Source: Phaeobacter gallaeciensis DSM 26640 | Lineage (GTDB): Bacteria; Pseudomonadota; Alphaproteobacteria; Rhodobacterales; Rhodobacteraceae | Direction of reading: 5' to 3' | DNA: 64,000 nucleotides | NCBI RefSeq assembly: GCF_000511385.1 | Contig: NC_023137.1 | Coordinates: 681,501 to 745,500, forward strand | Shown: one piece after another, positions 9,289 through 18,321 of the stretch | How the letters are laid out: every line of letters starts with the position of its first letter | Numbering within the stretch: position 1 is the stretch's first letter | Position numbers and translations under genes: made by a program | Notes under the pieces: generated by a model | Seen by the model: only the letters and a program-made list of their open reading frames with translations | Told to the model about the DNA's origin: nothing | The model's database searches: none

Positions 9289-9318
9289 GCGGGGGCGCCG
9301 CCCTGAAGTCGCCCCCGC
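9289..9318. repeat. GC-rich intergenic hairpin
   Basis: GCGGGGGCG (9289-9297) pairs with CGCCCCCGC (9310-9318) between the bicupin and MetE-like genes. It has no T run and could be an RNA-stabilising or processing hairpin within the operon. Confidence 0.5.
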
Positions 9319-9349
9319 GCTACGATTGTTATGTGCGGGGGCGGTTGTT

Positions 9350-10312
9350 TTAGCTGCCGGTCCAGGTGGCGCCGGCCGGATCATCGGTGGCGGTGACGCG
9401 GTAGAGGCTGGCCTCGCCGGTCATGGAGGGCTCCAGGCTGTGTGTCTCACCCGCCTTGATCAATGCAGTATCGCCGGGATTGAGGGTTGTTTCTCCCCCC
9501 TCCCAACACAGCCGCCAGTGGCCGCGTACCGGCATCAACACAGTGTGCTGGTCATGGCTGTGCATGTCAGCAGGCAGGGAACCGCGGGTCAGGAAATCGA
9601 CGCAGAAGCCGGGTTTGTCCTTGAGGAGTGCATCTGCACCGATCACCTTAGCCGGTTTATCACGGGCCAGCGCCATCAAATCCCAGTAGCGGGCGACGTA
9701 GTCACGCACCACGGCCTCGACCGGGACTTCAGGGTATTGCTTCAGCTCTTCCTCGCTCAGCAACGGCATCGGGTTGACGCCCTCGGGCAGGGTGATGCCC
9801 TGCTTGCTGTCGTAAAGGACGCCATTTTCTCCCAGTACCAGCCCGTGATCGCGGGCGTCCTCAATTACCTGCGGGGCCCATGTGACGCCGCCCCCGGCAT
9901 CATCACCGCCGAGAACGGCCATGATCATTCCGTAGTCGGTGCCGATGTTCTCAAACCCGCGGAAGATGCCGGTGGGGATGTTGAAGATATCACCTTCCTC
10001 GGCGATGAACTCACCGGCATCCCCATGACGGCCCCAGAAAAAGCGCCAACGCCCCTTCAGCACGAAGAAAACTTCTGCGGTGGTGTGACTGTGCAGGGAG
10101 TTGCGGCACTTCGGCGGTTGGCCAGCGGCACCGATGTTGAACCCGATCTGGTCGGTGATATGGACATGCTGATCCGGGCTTTCGGAAACGCCGCCGCCGA
10201 TGATGGTGAAGTTTTCCTTCTGATCGGAGCCGGGTGTGTGGGCGTCGATGAAGGCGGTTTTGCAGGGACGCAATTCACCGTAGCGGACGATGCGGTCTTG
10301 AATAGTGCTCAT
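9350..10312 (-). CDS. Bicupin protein
   Basis: The 320-residue protein holds two cupin repeats. The first has LHSHTTAEVFFVLKG near residue 72 and the second MHSHDQHTVLMPVRG near 250, each with the His-X-His pair that binds a metal. Gentisate dioxygenase-like enzymes and some isomerases share this layout. I cannot tell whether it is a dioxygenase. It lies 92 bases before the MetE-like gene and 154 bases after an NTF2-fold gene on the same strand. Confidence 0.8.
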   Translation of the reverse strand: MSTIQDRIVRYGELRPCKTAFIDAHTPGSDQKENFTIIGGGVSESPDQHVHITDQIGFNIGAAGQPPKCRNSLHSHTTAEVFFVLKGRWRFFWGRHGDAGEFIAEEGDIFNIPTGIFRGFENIGTDYGMIMAVLGGDDAGGGVTWAPQVIEDARDHGLVLGENGVLYDSKQGITLPEGVNPMPLLSEEELKQYPEVPVEAVVRDYVARYWDLMALARDKPAKVIGADALLKDKPGFCVDFLTRGSLPADMHSHDQHTVLMPVRGHWRLCWEGGETTLNPGDTALIKAGETHSLEPSMTGEASLYRVTATDDPAGATWTGS

Positions 10313-10466
10313 GTGTTTTCTCCGTTTTGGATATTGGGTTTGACAGATCTCAAACCCGCATCCCGGGAGGGCGATTGTTCAATCGGCGCGCCCGCAGGGA
10401 GGCGCGGTGCGTATGATAGCGCCGCGCGGCCTGAGTGGCGTTCAGATATGAGGTTTGCGCATTCAC

Positions 10467-11441
10467 TCAGAGATCGCCTGTCTGTAGCAGGATCTGTTTC
10501 CAGACCGATGTTTCATCAAACAGCGTGTATTCCCGGCGCAGGCCCCAGGGACCGAATTCGGCATGGCTGGCCCCCAATATGAACACTTCGGTGCCGGTTG
10601 GCTTGCCAAAGGCGCCCCAGCCGTCGTGCTTGCCATGCAGCGTCCAGCGCAGTGCGGCGCGAGGGGGCATCATGGGGTCGTCGCGGCCAATCTGGTGCTC
10701 GATAGTGAATTTGGCGTTTGGGAAGGACGCACGCAGGCCCATCCAGAACCGATCCACAGGGCCAAAACTGTGGCCGGTAGCACCGCCGGGATATTCTGAC
10801 TGAACCGCACGGTCGTATTCACTTTCGATCGTACGCATGTCGGCGTTCATGATCCGGGTTAGGATGTCCGCGTATTTCTGCCCCCATTCATTGTCATTTC
10901 CCCGCCCCTTATAGGGGCCAGGCTGATCGGTGGCTGGTGTGTAGGGCTGTTGGCAAGCATCGGGCCCGCCCTCACGCGCGATCAGGTCACGTGCATAATC
11001 TTTGGGGTCCCAGCCCATCTGCTGCACGATCGCGCTTTGGTCGCGTATCAGCCATTCATCATTGATCTGATTGTCGATCGCATGGCAGTCGGCGATAATT
11101 CGGTACGTGAGCTTCTTGCCTGTTGCTTTGCCATAGACGCCGTCGCCCAGATGGGTTGCCGTGGACAACAGGCGGTGGGACGAGAGCATGCCCTCCTCAG
11201 GGGTACCGGACCAGATCACGTCTTCCCCCAACAGGGTGCGGTCTGGGAATTCAGCCAGAGTGGCCATCGTGGCTGCAATGACCCCTTCGTTACCGGTGAC
11301 CACCGACGCTGGCGAGCGCACAACGATCTCGGGCGCGTAGTAGTCATGCAATGTGGAGATGCCCCGATCTTCCCATATCTCTTTTGTGATGCCAATAATG
11401 TAGTCGGGGAAGTCTTTGAATTTGGGATCAAAACCCTTCAT
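10467..11441 (-). CDS. Tandem NTF2/SnoaL-fold protein (ester-cyclase-like), paralogue A
   Basis: The 324-residue protein reads as two NTF2-fold domains: an N-terminal one (about 10-140, with SnoaL-like YAPEIVVRSPASVVTGNEG) and a second (about 175-320, with GATGHSFGPVDRFWMGLR). The ATG at 11441 was chosen over the open frame upstream because MKGFDPKF is a natural start. It overlaps the end of the LacI regulator gene by 14 bases. NTF2-fold enzymes catalyse cyclisation, dehydration, isomerisation or lactone chemistry; the reaction here is unknown. It is one of four such proteins in this locus. Confidence 0.75.
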   Translation of the reverse strand: MKGFDPKFKDFPDYIIGITKEIWEDRGISTLHDYYAPEIVVRSPASVVTGNEGVIAATMATLAEFPDRTLLGEDVIWSGTPEEGMLSSHRLLSTATHLGDGVYGKATGKKLTYRIIADCHAIDNQINDEWLIRDQSAIVQQMGWDPKDYARDLIAREGGPDACQQPYTPATDQPGPYKGRGNDNEWGQKYADILTRIMNADMRTIESEYDRAVQSEYPGGATGHSFGPVDRFWMGLRASFPNAKFTIEHQIGRDDPMMPPRAALRWTLHGKHDGWGAFGKPTGTEVFILGASHAEFGPWGLRREYTLFDETSVWKQILLQTGDL

Positions 11442-12456
11442 TTTTCCATCCTTTTGGAATGCGGGCAGAGCCGCGAACAATCAGTGGGCCATCAATGGCG
11501 ATGCGGCGCGGCCCGGTGGAGCTGCCCTCGATTTCATCAAGCAGGATATCAACCGTGGCCGAAACCATGCGGTTTGCAGGTTGCCGAACGGTGGTCATGT
11601 CGTAGGCGGGCCAGGCGGCGGTGGGCACATCGTCATATCCCACAACGGAGACATCTCCGGGCACCGACAGCCCCAGTTCCGAGCGCAGCACATCCATCAC
11701 CGCAAAGGCCATGTGATCATTGCCGACAAACACTGCATCCGGTCGGTCGTGTGCGAACATCTGGCGGGTGGCTTCGGCGGCGGTTTCCATCTTGAAGTTC
11801 CCGACGCCACGGGCATGCAGTGTCAGCCCATCTTCGGCCAGACGCTCGCAGAACCCCGTTTCGCGGTCCCGCTGGGTGGAGGCTCCTTCCCAGCCTGCAA
11901 TATAGCCGATCTTGCGATGTCCTGTGGCCAGCAGGAAATCAGCGACCTTGCGTCCGCCTGCATAGTTGTCCGAGGTGACGGCGGACATGCCCGGGTCGTC
12001 TTGAGATCGGTTGAACAGCACCATCGGTACACCGGCGGCGCGGCAGCGATCTGAAAGTTCCGACGACATCGCAACGGAGGCTGCGATAATACCGTCAACT
12101 TGATAGTCAAGGATTTCCTCTATCACGTTATCAATACTGGTGGCGGTATTGGGAGCCATGAACATCAATACGTGGTAGCCACGCTCCTGAAGGGCATTGG
12201 AGAGTTTTTCGATGGCTTCGGGATAGAAGTGGTTTTCCAGATAAGCCACCACCAGCCCGATGATGCGCGACCGGCCGGAGACCATCGCGCGGGCCAGAGA
12301 ATTTGGCCGATACCCCAGGCTTTCGGCGGCGGCACGCACCTTGTCCACGGTTTTTTTCGATGCGGAAGCTCCGGGGGTGAAGACCCGGCTGACAGCGGAC
12401 TGCGAGACACCCGCCAGCCTTGCCACATCGGCAGAGGTGACTTTCGCGGCGGTCAT
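11428..12456 (-). CDS. LacI-family transcriptional regulator
   Basis: The 342-residue protein has a LacI helix-turn-helix at residues 4-25 (SADVARLAGVSQSAVSRVF), a hinge with YRPNSLARAMVSG, and a periplasmic-binding-protein-like effector domain. I chose the ATG at 12456 because it overlaps the SDR stop as ATGA; a start four codons earlier is possible. It is encoded inside the catabolic operon. The two TTTGCA-N6-TGCAAA operators at 20714-20788, before the transporter genes, are its likely targets. The effector is probably the substrate or an early product. Confidence 0.9.
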   Translation of the reverse strand: MTAAKVTSADVARLAGVSQSAVSRVFTPGASASKKTVDKVRAAAESLGYRPNSLARAMVSGRSRIIGLVVAYLENHFYPEAIEKLSNALQERGYHVLMFMAPNTATSIDNVIEEILDYQVDGIIAASVAMSSELSDRCRAAGVPMVLFNRSQDDPGMSAVTSDNYAGGRKVADFLLATGHRKIGYIAGWEGASTQRDRETGFCERLAEDGLTLHARGVGNFKMETAAEATRQMFAHDRPDAVFVGNDHMAFAVMDVLRSELGLSVPGDVSVVGYDDVPTAAWPAYDMTTVRQPANRMVSATVDILLDEIEGSSTGPRRIAIDGPLIVRGSARIPKGWKNEGF

Positions 12457-13229
12457 TCGGCGGTCCACCCACCATCGATCATCAGCGCGGTGCCGGTGAT
12501 CAGGGCCGAGGCGTCAGAGGCCAAGTAAACCACGCCGCCCATGATATCCTCGACCTCGCCGATGCGACCCAATTGGATTTTGCTTTCGATCCAGGCCCTG
12601 CGTTCAGGGCGATCAAACGTGGACTGCGTGAGGGGCGTCACAATGAAGGTTGGGCAGATGGTATTCACCCGGATACCCGATTTCCCCCATTCGATGGCCA
12701 TGGATTTGGTGAAACCCTCAACCGCGTGTTTGGTTGCAGAATACACGGCCCGGTCCAGACCGCCGACCTTGGCCATCTGGCTGCTGATGTTGATCAATGA
12801 TCCTGGCTTTTTGGCAGCGATGAGTCCTTTTGCCACCACCTGTGTCAGGAAATATGCGCCCTTGATGTTCAAGTCGATCACCGCGTCGAAATCACCTTCA
12901 GTGGTATCTCTGGCAGGGCTATGGCGCGCCAGTCCGGCGGAGTTTACCAGAATGTCAAAGGCGCCGTTTTGGGTGACACACTCATCGATGCTGGCCTGAG
13001 TGGCGGTGATGTCAGCAACGTCAAGAACCATCGCCTCTGCCTGCATATCGGCGGCCTGCATCTCCGTAACCAGAGCCTCCAGCGGCTCAATCCGGCGCGC
13101 TGCAATGGTGACATGGGCACCGGCCTCTCCCAGAGCCACAGCACAGGCGCGTCCGATGCCGGAGCTGGCTCCGGTCACCAGCGCGCGTTTGCCATCAAGA
13201 CGGAAGGAAGGGGTGCGGGGCAGGGTCAC
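12453..13229 (-). CDS. Short-chain dehydrogenase/reductase
   Basis: The 258-residue classical SDR has the cofactor motif TGASSGIG (19-26), NSAG, and the catalytic Tyr-X-X-X-Lys in YSATK near residue 161. It starts with GTG at 13229, which overlaps the preceding stop as GTGA, and overlaps the LacI gene by four bases. Family members in sugar operons oxidise a secondary alcohol with NAD(P). The Arg-rich ARRIEPL after strand 2 hints at NADP use. Confidence 0.88.
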   Translation of the reverse strand: MTLPRTPSFRLDGKRALVTGASSGIGRACAVALGEAGAHVTIAARRIEPLEALVTEMQAADMQAEAMVLDVADITATQASIDECVTQNGAFDILVNSAGLARHSPARDTTEGDFDAVIDLNIKGAYFLTQVVAKGLIAAKKPGSLINISSQMAKVGGLDRAVYSATKHAVEGFTKSMAIEWGKSGIRVNTICPTFIVTPLTQSTFDRPERRAWIESKIQLGRIGEVEDIMGGVVYLASDASALITGTALMIDGGWTAE

Positions 13230-14275
13230 TGGTGGTCTCCAGGTGTTGGGATCGGGCCCAGATTGCGGGCCTTGTTGAACTCGCGCAGACGCGCCATCAC
13301 GTCAACGCCAAGCTGTGAATAGACGTCAAGAAGGTCGACCAGAACCCAGTTTTCGCGGATCAACCCAGACTCCAGCCGCCAGAAATCAAGACTGCGCAGA
13401 TCGATCATCTTGCCGGAGGGCGCTAGCCCCAGCCAGCCATCGGCTGAGAGGCTCTGCCGCATGTTTGGCCAGCCGGTGACCGCAGCGTAATCGCCATCGC
13501 CAAAGAAATGGAAATCCAGCGTCTCATCCTTGGCGCCACGGTCAGGCATCGCATTCAGAAAGGGGATCTGATGCCAGTTGCGAAAGCCCGAAACGCCGCG
13601 TGCGGTGCCAATCCCTGCCGGGCCGTACCAGTTAAAACGGGGATGCCAGAAACGCTCCATCTCCATCACCTCCGGGCCACCCTGCGCCGGGTGGCGCGTC
13701 AGATGGGCCAGCATGTCCATGATATGATCACAGGACACCGTCGCTTGATCCCGGTCCCATGGTCCGGGGACAAATCCATCCTGCGTGGCGGGGCCGGGGA
13801 CAAAAAACTCCCGCCCGAGGGAGGGCGCCATGGGCCAGGCACCGGCCTGCATCATCAGCTCCGGGATGTCCCAGATTGCCTGCATCTCGACGATTTTTCC
13901 ATCTGAGATGCGATAGAACTCGTGATAGCGCATATGGGCAATATGCCCGGTTGGGGGAATGTCCAGCCAAGGTGCACGAAAGGTCCCGACATAATGTCCG
14001 CCCATTCCCAGCCAGTGATCCCCCTGTGGTGTCTCACCGGCCATCACAATCCAGTCTCGCCGCTCAAGATCAGGCATCGCTGCCAGCAACGGCGCATAGG
14101 CCTGATCATAGAGAGCATCTGCACCAGTCAGATCGCCTAAGGGATGGCAGAGATGGATCTGCGTGTCCGCCGCAAAAACTTTGGCCATGGCACTGCGCAC
14201 CGGCCCGGCTGCGAAATCACGCATTGCCGTGAACAGGGGCTTTAACAGGGCCTTATGGGCGCTTGGGTAATCCAT
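13226..14275 (-). CDS. Tandem NTF2/SnoaL-fold protein, paralogue B
   Basis: The 349-residue protein contains two NTF2-fold units. The first ends in DIPPTGHIAHMRYHEFYRI and SDGKIVEMQAIWD; the second in DLRSLDFWRL and ENWVLVDLLDVYSQLGVDV. The shared PPTGK-like turn, the DGKI strand and the W-x-x-x-DLL strand mark it as a relative of the proteins at 15672 and 20820. The ATG at 14275 was chosen because the frame upstream is unlike the family. Its neighbours are the SDR (overlap) and the HisD-like gene. A catalytic role is likely but not defined. Confidence 0.78.
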   Translation of the reverse strand: MDYPSAHKALLKPLFTAMRDFAAGPVRSAMAKVFAADTQIHLCHPLGDLTGADALYDQAYAPLLAAMPDLERRDWIVMAGETPQGDHWLGMGGHYVGTFRAPWLDIPPTGHIAHMRYHEFYRISDGKIVEMQAIWDIPELMMQAGAWPMAPSLGREFFVPGPATQDGFVPGPWDRDQATVSCDHIMDMLAHLTRHPAQGGPEVMEMERFWHPRFNWYGPAGIGTARGVSGFRNWHQIPFLNAMPDRGAKDETLDFHFFGDGDYAAVTGWPNMRQSLSADGWLGLAPSGKMIDLRSLDFWRLESGLIRENWVLVDLLDVYSQLGVDVMARLREFNKARNLGPIPTPGDHQ

Positions 14276-14302
14276 TTCTGGTCCAGACAGGGGAGGGAGT
14301 GC

Positions 14303-14323
14303 CGGGCAGGAAAATCCTGCCCG
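14303..14323. repeat. Intercistronic hairpin before paralogue B
   Basis: CGGGCAGGA (14303-14311) pairs perfectly with TCCTGCCCG (14315-14323) around a three-base loop. It lies between the HisD-like and NTF2 genes. There is no T run, so RNA stability or processing is more likely than termination. Confidence 0.5.
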
Positions 14324-14337
14324 CACACAGAGTGTGT

Positions 14338-15666
14338 TTATTCAGCAGCGTCGCGGTAAGGGGCGCCTTCGCCATAAGGGACGTTGATCCCCCCAAAGCG
14401 ACGGACCCGGATGTTGCATTGCTCGGCGTGGCCCACGAAGCCTTCCAGCATGCACAGACGCGAGCCGTATTCGCCGATCAGGGTGGCGGCCTCGTCGCTG
14501 GTGACCTTCTGATAAGAGTGTGTTTTCAGAAACTTACCCACCCAGAGGCCACCGGTATAGCGCCCGGCCTTTTTCGTCGGCAGCGTGTGATTGGTGCCGA
14601 TCACCTTGTCGCCATTGGCAACATTGGTGCGCGGGCCGAGGAAGAGCGCGCCGTAGCAGGTCATGTTGTCGAGGAACCAGTCATCCCGGTCGGTCATCAC
14701 CTGAACATGCTCGGACGCAATATCATCGGCCACCGCAAGCATCTCGTCATAGGTATCGCACAGGATCACTTCGCCGTAGTCCTCCCAGCTGACGCGGGCG
14801 GTGCCTGCGGTGGGTAGGATGGTGAGGATCCGGTCGATCTCCTTCAGCGTTTCCTCGGCAAGGGTGCGACTGTTGGTGACCAGAACGGCGGGGCTGTTGT
14901 AGCCATGTTCCGCCTGCCCCAGAAGGTCGGTCGCGCAGAGTTCGGCGTCAACCGTGTCATCAGCGATGACCATGGTTTCGGTCGGACCCGCAAAGAGGTC
15001 AATGCCCACGCGGCCAAACAGCTGTCGTTTGGCTTCGGCAACAAACGCATTGCCGGGACCCACCAGCAGATGCACCGGGGCGATGCTCTCGGTGCCGATG
15101 GCCATGGCGCCCACGGCCTGAATACCACCAAGCACATAGATCTCATGTGCGCCGCCGAGGTGCATCGCCGCTATTACGGCGGGGTTTGGCTCACCGTTGA
15201 AGGGTGGGGTGCAGGCCACGATGCGGGGCACACCGGCGACCTTTGCCGTAGCGACCGACATATGCGCGGAGGCCACCATCGGGAATTTGCCACCGGGCAC
15301 ATAGCAGCCGACGGATTGCACCGGGATATTCTTGTGGCCGAGGATCACGCCGGGCATCGGCTCCACCTCGATATCGAGCATGGAGTCGCGCTGCGCCTGG
15401 GCGAATTTGGTCACCTGTTCTTGGGCGAACTTGATGTCTGCCATTTCGCGGGGGGAGACCTTTGCGATGATCGCTTCAATCTCCGCCTCGCTCAACCGGT
15501 AGCTGTCGCGGTCGTAATTGTCGAACTTGCAGGCCAACTCGCGCACGGCAACATCGCCGCGCGCCTCGATATCTTTCAGCGTTGAGGCCACCACAGAGGC
15601 GGTCTTGGCGTCGTCTTCGGCCCGGTCTGCTTCGGGTTTGCCGCGTTTGAGATAGTCAATCGCCAT
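14338..15666 (-). CDS. HisD-like dehydrogenase (histidinol dehydrogenase / sulfopropanediol dehydrogenase HpsN family)
   Basis: The 442-residue protein keeps the HisD fold and catalytic set: [11 protein letters not shown] (Gln and His zinc ligands), SEHVQV (catalytic Glu-His pair), [13 protein letters not shown] (Asp ligand region) and the late His in [10 protein letters not shown]. HisD-type enzymes oxidise a primary alcohol to a carboxylate in two NAD steps. There are no his genes nearby; it is surrounded by a sugar-type ABC transporter and NTF2-fold genes. Paralogues such as HpsN oxidise 3-sulfopropanediol in marine bacteria. A catabolic alcohol oxidation is therefore more likely than histidine synthesis. 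Confidence 0.82.
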   Translation of the reverse strand: MAIDYLKRGKPEADRAEDDAKTASVVASTLKDIEARGDVAVRELACKFDNYDRDSYRLSEAEIEAIIAKVSPREMADIKFAQEQVTKFAQAQRDSMLDIEVEPMPGVILGHKNIPVQSVGCYVPGGKFPMVASAHMSVATAKVAGVPRIVACTPPFNGEPNPAVIAAMHLGGAHEIYVLGGIQAVGAMAIGTESIAPVHLLVGPGNAFVAEAKRQLFGRVGIDLFAGPTETMVIADDTVDAELCATDLLGQAEHGYNSPAVLVTNSRTLAEETLKEIDRILTILPTAGTARVSWEDYGEVILCDTYDEMLAVADDIASEHVQVMTDRDDWFLDNMTCYGALFLGPRTNVANGDKVIGTNHTLPTKKAGRYTGGLWVGKFLKTHSYQKVTSDEAATLIGEYGSRLCMLEGFVGHAEQCNIRVRRFGGINVPYGEGAPYRDAAE

Positions 15667-15671
15667 CGTAT

Positions 15672-16208
15672 TTATCCTTTGTTGTCGGGTCGCGGCGGTT
15701 GCTTCTCGCCACGATCAAATGCTTCCCAGCCTTCGCCGTTGAAGAGGTCGACGCCGAGCTGGGCGGCGACATGGGCAAAATCGACATTGACCCAATTGTC
15801 CACGATCTTGCCGTCAAAGACTTTCCAGAAGTCCATGTAACGGATTTCAATCCGCTTGCCGGTGGGCGCGATGCCGAGGAAGGTGCCGCTGTGGGTGGCT
15901 TCCTGCCGACCAAAGGCCGCAGCCCATTCGCCCATATAAAGACGGGCTTCGTCGATGCAGACCTTGTCGGAGAAGGCGGCCTGAAACGGGCGCTGCCAGT
16001 TGTCCTGGAATTCCTTCAGCCCGGTCTTGGTGCCGCAGCCCTGATTGCCCATCCAGCGAAACCCTTCGGAGAAAAACTCGCCGATATCGCTGATGCGGTG
16101 GTCGTTCAGCCCGTCCACCATCTCTTCGATGACGCGGCGGGTGTCTTCAGTTTTGCTCATATCCGTGTGTTTTGTCAGCACGGCTTGTTCTGGGCGAGAG
16201 CCTTTCAT
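15672..16208 (-). CDS. Single NTF2/SnoaL-fold protein, paralogue C
   Basis: The 178-residue product carries one NTF2-fold domain with [17 protein letters not shown] and [23 protein letters not shown], closely matching the second half of paralogue B. The ATG at 16208 has AAGGAT seven bases upstream; a later start at MSKTEDTRR is possible. It lies five bases before the HisD-like gene, so the two are probably made together. It may be a half-size relative from which the tandem proteins arose, or a partner subunit. Confidence 0.75.
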   Translation of the reverse strand: MKGSRPEQAVLTKHTDMSKTEDTRRVIEEMVDGLNDHRISDIGEFFSEGFRWMGNQGCGTKTGLKEFQDNWQRPFQAAFSDKVCIDEARLYMGEWAAAFGRQEATHSGTFLGIAPTGKRIEIRYMDFWKVFDGKIVDNWVNVDFAHVAAQLGVDLFNGEGWEAFDRGEKQPPRPDNKG

Positions 16209-16230
16209 GGGTTTTATCCTTTTCAGTCTA

Positions 16231-16285
16231 CCAAGGGAAAATCTGTGTTGGGGGGAGGAGATCCCGCACACAGAAAATCCCTTGG
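16231..16285. repeat. Long imperfect inverted repeat between transporter and catabolic genes
   Basis: CCAAGGGA (16231-16238) pairs with TCCCTTGG (16278-16285), and TCTGTGT (16242-16248) pairs with ACACAGA (16268-16274), with a small AAA/AAA internal loop. In the leftward transcript this hairpin sits between the permease and paralogue C. It could limit read-through or stabilise the upstream transporter message. Confidence 0.6.
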
Positions 16286-16338
16286 CATCCTGTTCAGCGC
16301 CGGATGGCGACCGAGGGCGTTATGACGGAAAGATGCGC

Positions 16339-17223
16339 TCATCCTTTGACTGCACCTGCGGTGAGGCCGCTCACGATCTGGCGCTGGAAGAACATCACCA
16401 GCACAAACAGCGGGGCGGTGGCAGAGACCACGGCGGCCACGGCAAACATTACGTTGCCTTCGGTCTGGGTGGTGCCCATGAAGCTAGCAATCTTGGGGAT
16501 CATGGTCTGATTGTCCTTGCTCAGCAGCATCGAGGTGACGGCAAAATCGTTGTAGGCCAGCAGGAAGGAGAACAGGCCGGTGGTGATGACGCCGGGCCAC
16601 ATCACCGGGATGATCACATGGCGGAAGGCTTGAAACTGTGTGCAGCCATCGACCTTGGCACTTTCGTCCAGTTCCTTGGGGATCGACTGGAAAAAAGAGT
16701 GCAGCATCCACAAGGTGAAGGGCTGGTTGATCGCCACCAGAACGATGACCGTGGTCGCCAAATGCCCCCAGAGGTTCCATTCAAAAAACGGCAGCAGGTA
16801 GCCCGCAACCAGAGTGATCGGCGGCATCGCGCGGAAGATCAGCGCAGTGATAAGCAGCCAGAAAGTATAGCGGTAACCGGAGCGGGACAGGGCATAGCCG
16901 CCCAATGTGCCGATGGTCAGCGAGGTCATGACGACAAAGATACAGACCAATGTGGTGTTGATGCCTGCTTTCCAGAATTCCTCCTGGATCCACGCCCCTT
17001 CATAACCGGCGCCGGTCAAGGATGAGCCGTGGGTTGCCTTGGTCAGTGTGCCGGTCAGCGCATTTGTCCAATCCGCGATGGAGAAGAAATCCAGCTCAAC
17101 CTTGAAAGAGCCCCAGAAGGTCCAGAGAAACGGGAAGGCTGCGAGAATGAGCCAGAACAGGATGAAACCATTGACCAGCAGGCGCAGGCCCAATGGGCGG
17201 TGAGTGGCGGCGGAACTGCTCAT
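16339..17223 (-). CDS. Sugar-type ABC transporter permease (MalG-like)
   Basis: The 294-residue integral membrane protein has about six membrane segments and the cytoplasmic EAA loop (ESAKVDGCTQFQAFRHVIIP) that docks to the ATPase. It belongs to the carbohydrate-uptake MalG family. It follows the MalF-like gene by one base. The 130 bases after it hold the inverted repeat at 16231-16285. Confidence 0.9.
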   Translation of the reverse strand: MSSSAATHRPLGLRLLVNGFILFWLILAAFPFLWTFWGSFKVELDFFSIADWTNALTGTLTKATHGSSLTGAGYEGAWIQEEFWKAGINTTLVCIFVVMTSLTIGTLGGYALSRSGYRYTFWLLITALIFRAMPPITLVAGYLLPFFEWNLWGHLATTVIVLVAINQPFTLWMLHSFFQSIPKELDESAKVDGCTQFQAFRHVIIPVMWPGVITTGLFSFLLAYNDFAVTSMLLSKDNQTMIPKIASFMGTTQTEGNVMFAVAAVVSATAPLFVLVMFFQRQIVSGLTAGAVKG

Positions 17224-17224
17224 G

Positions 17225-18250
17225 TTAAGTCTTCCCCTTGAAATCTTGCCAGGTCCGGATCAGCACCGGGGTCAGCAGTACGGCAACGCCGAGAATGGTC
17301 AGGACGGATGTGGTCGCGGCGGAGGACAGAAGCCGGGTTTCACCGCCCATATCGTTGAAGATGATCCAGCTGAAAGATGTCGCATGGGCCTCGGCGTTGA
17401 AGCCGACAATCGGTTCGAAGACGCGGAAATTGTCCATCAGCTGAATGAGTGCCACAAAGGTCACCAGCGGCATCAGATGTGGCACCACAACGTAGCGGAC
17501 GCGCTGCCAGCGGGTGGCGCCGTCGATCTGCGCGCTTTCCAATTGGTCCTGCGGTAGGGTCTGCAAACCAGCGTAGAAGACCACGAAGGCAAATGGAGCC
17601 GAGTGCCAGACGCCATAGACGATCAGCATGATCCAGGTCAGTCCGGTCGAGGCCTTGAGCGATAAGGTTGGATCATCGGTCAGATATTGCAGCGCCGACC
17701 CAAGAACACCGCGGCTGTCGATCATCCAGAACAGGATGAGAGAGCCAATCAGCGGTGTCACGATCATGGGCAGCAGTGAGAAGAAGATCACCAGCCCTTT
17801 GAGGTGCCGGTTGAGCGAGTTCACGGCAAGCGCGATCATCAGCCCCAGCACGATCAACAGCGGCGTCACGGTAAAGGTGTAGGTCAGCGTGAAACCCATC
17901 GCGCGGTAAAAAGGCAGGTCGCTGATTTCGCCGAAGAAAGCGCCGATGCTGTCGGTGCTGCGCCAGGCTTCTGCCACCTCGGACACAGCCAGATGGCCAC
18001 GATCAAAATAGATCTGCAGACCTACAAATTTGCCTAAAGGCTCCGCATCGCGCAGGGCGCGGGTGGCCTCCTGGTCGATGGTGGTTTCCTCTTTGCAGCC
18101 GAAGGGACCGCAGTTTTCAACCGTCACCAGAACGGCGTCATGGGGGGTGTGAACGGACTGGAACAACACCGACACGATGGGCAGCGCGATGAACAAGAGC
18201 ATCGCAAGCCCGGTGGGCAGAAAGAACCAGAAAAAGGTGCGGTGTTTCAT
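17225..18250 (-). CDS. Sugar-type ABC transporter permease (MalF-like) with periplasmic insertion
   Basis: The 341-residue permease has an N-terminal membrane helix (about 8-30), then a hydrophilic loop of about 75 residues, five further helices and the EAA motif (ESAQIDGATRWQRVRYVVVP). The first periplasmic loop contains a cysteine pair, CGPFGC, which could form a disulfide; most MalF/UgpA-type permeases of this size have a short loop there. It forms the channel with the MalG-like partner. Confidence 0.9.
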   Translation of the reverse strand: MKHRTFFWFFLPTGLAMLLFIALPIVSVLFQSVHTPHDAVLVTVENCGPFGCKEETTIDQEATRALRDAEPLGKFVGLQIYFDRGHLAVSEVAEAWRSTDSIGAFFGEISDLPFYRAMGFTLTYTFTVTPLLIVLGLMIALAVNSLNRHLKGLVIFFSLLPMIVTPLIGSLILFWMIDSRGVLGSALQYLTDDPTLSLKASTGLTWIMLIVYGVWHSAPFAFVVFYAGLQTLPQDQLESAQIDGATRWQRVRYVVVPHLMPLVTFVALIQLMDNFRVFEPIVGFNAEAHATSFSWIIFNDMGGETRLLSSAATTSVLTILGVAVLLTPVLIRTWQDFKGKT

Positions 18251-18321
18251 GACAAACCGATGTCCAGAGTTCAGGTGGTGGTGGCAGAGGGGAGGCTCCC
18301 CTCTGCCGGTTGGGCCTCAAC

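Noticed and set aside
9284..10582. 432-codon plus-strand frame opposite the bicupin
   Set aside because: It is an antisense shadow of a clear bicupin gene, with no domain and a poor start.
14338..15666. Histidine biosynthesis gene hisD
   Set aside because: There are no his neighbours and the operon is catabolic; kept as HisD-like only.
16045..17025. 326-codon plus-strand frame opposite permease and NTF2 genes
   Set aside because: It crosses two real genes and an intergenic hairpin in antisense; the composition is low in hydrophobic structure and rich in His, Gln and Gly as expected for a shadow.
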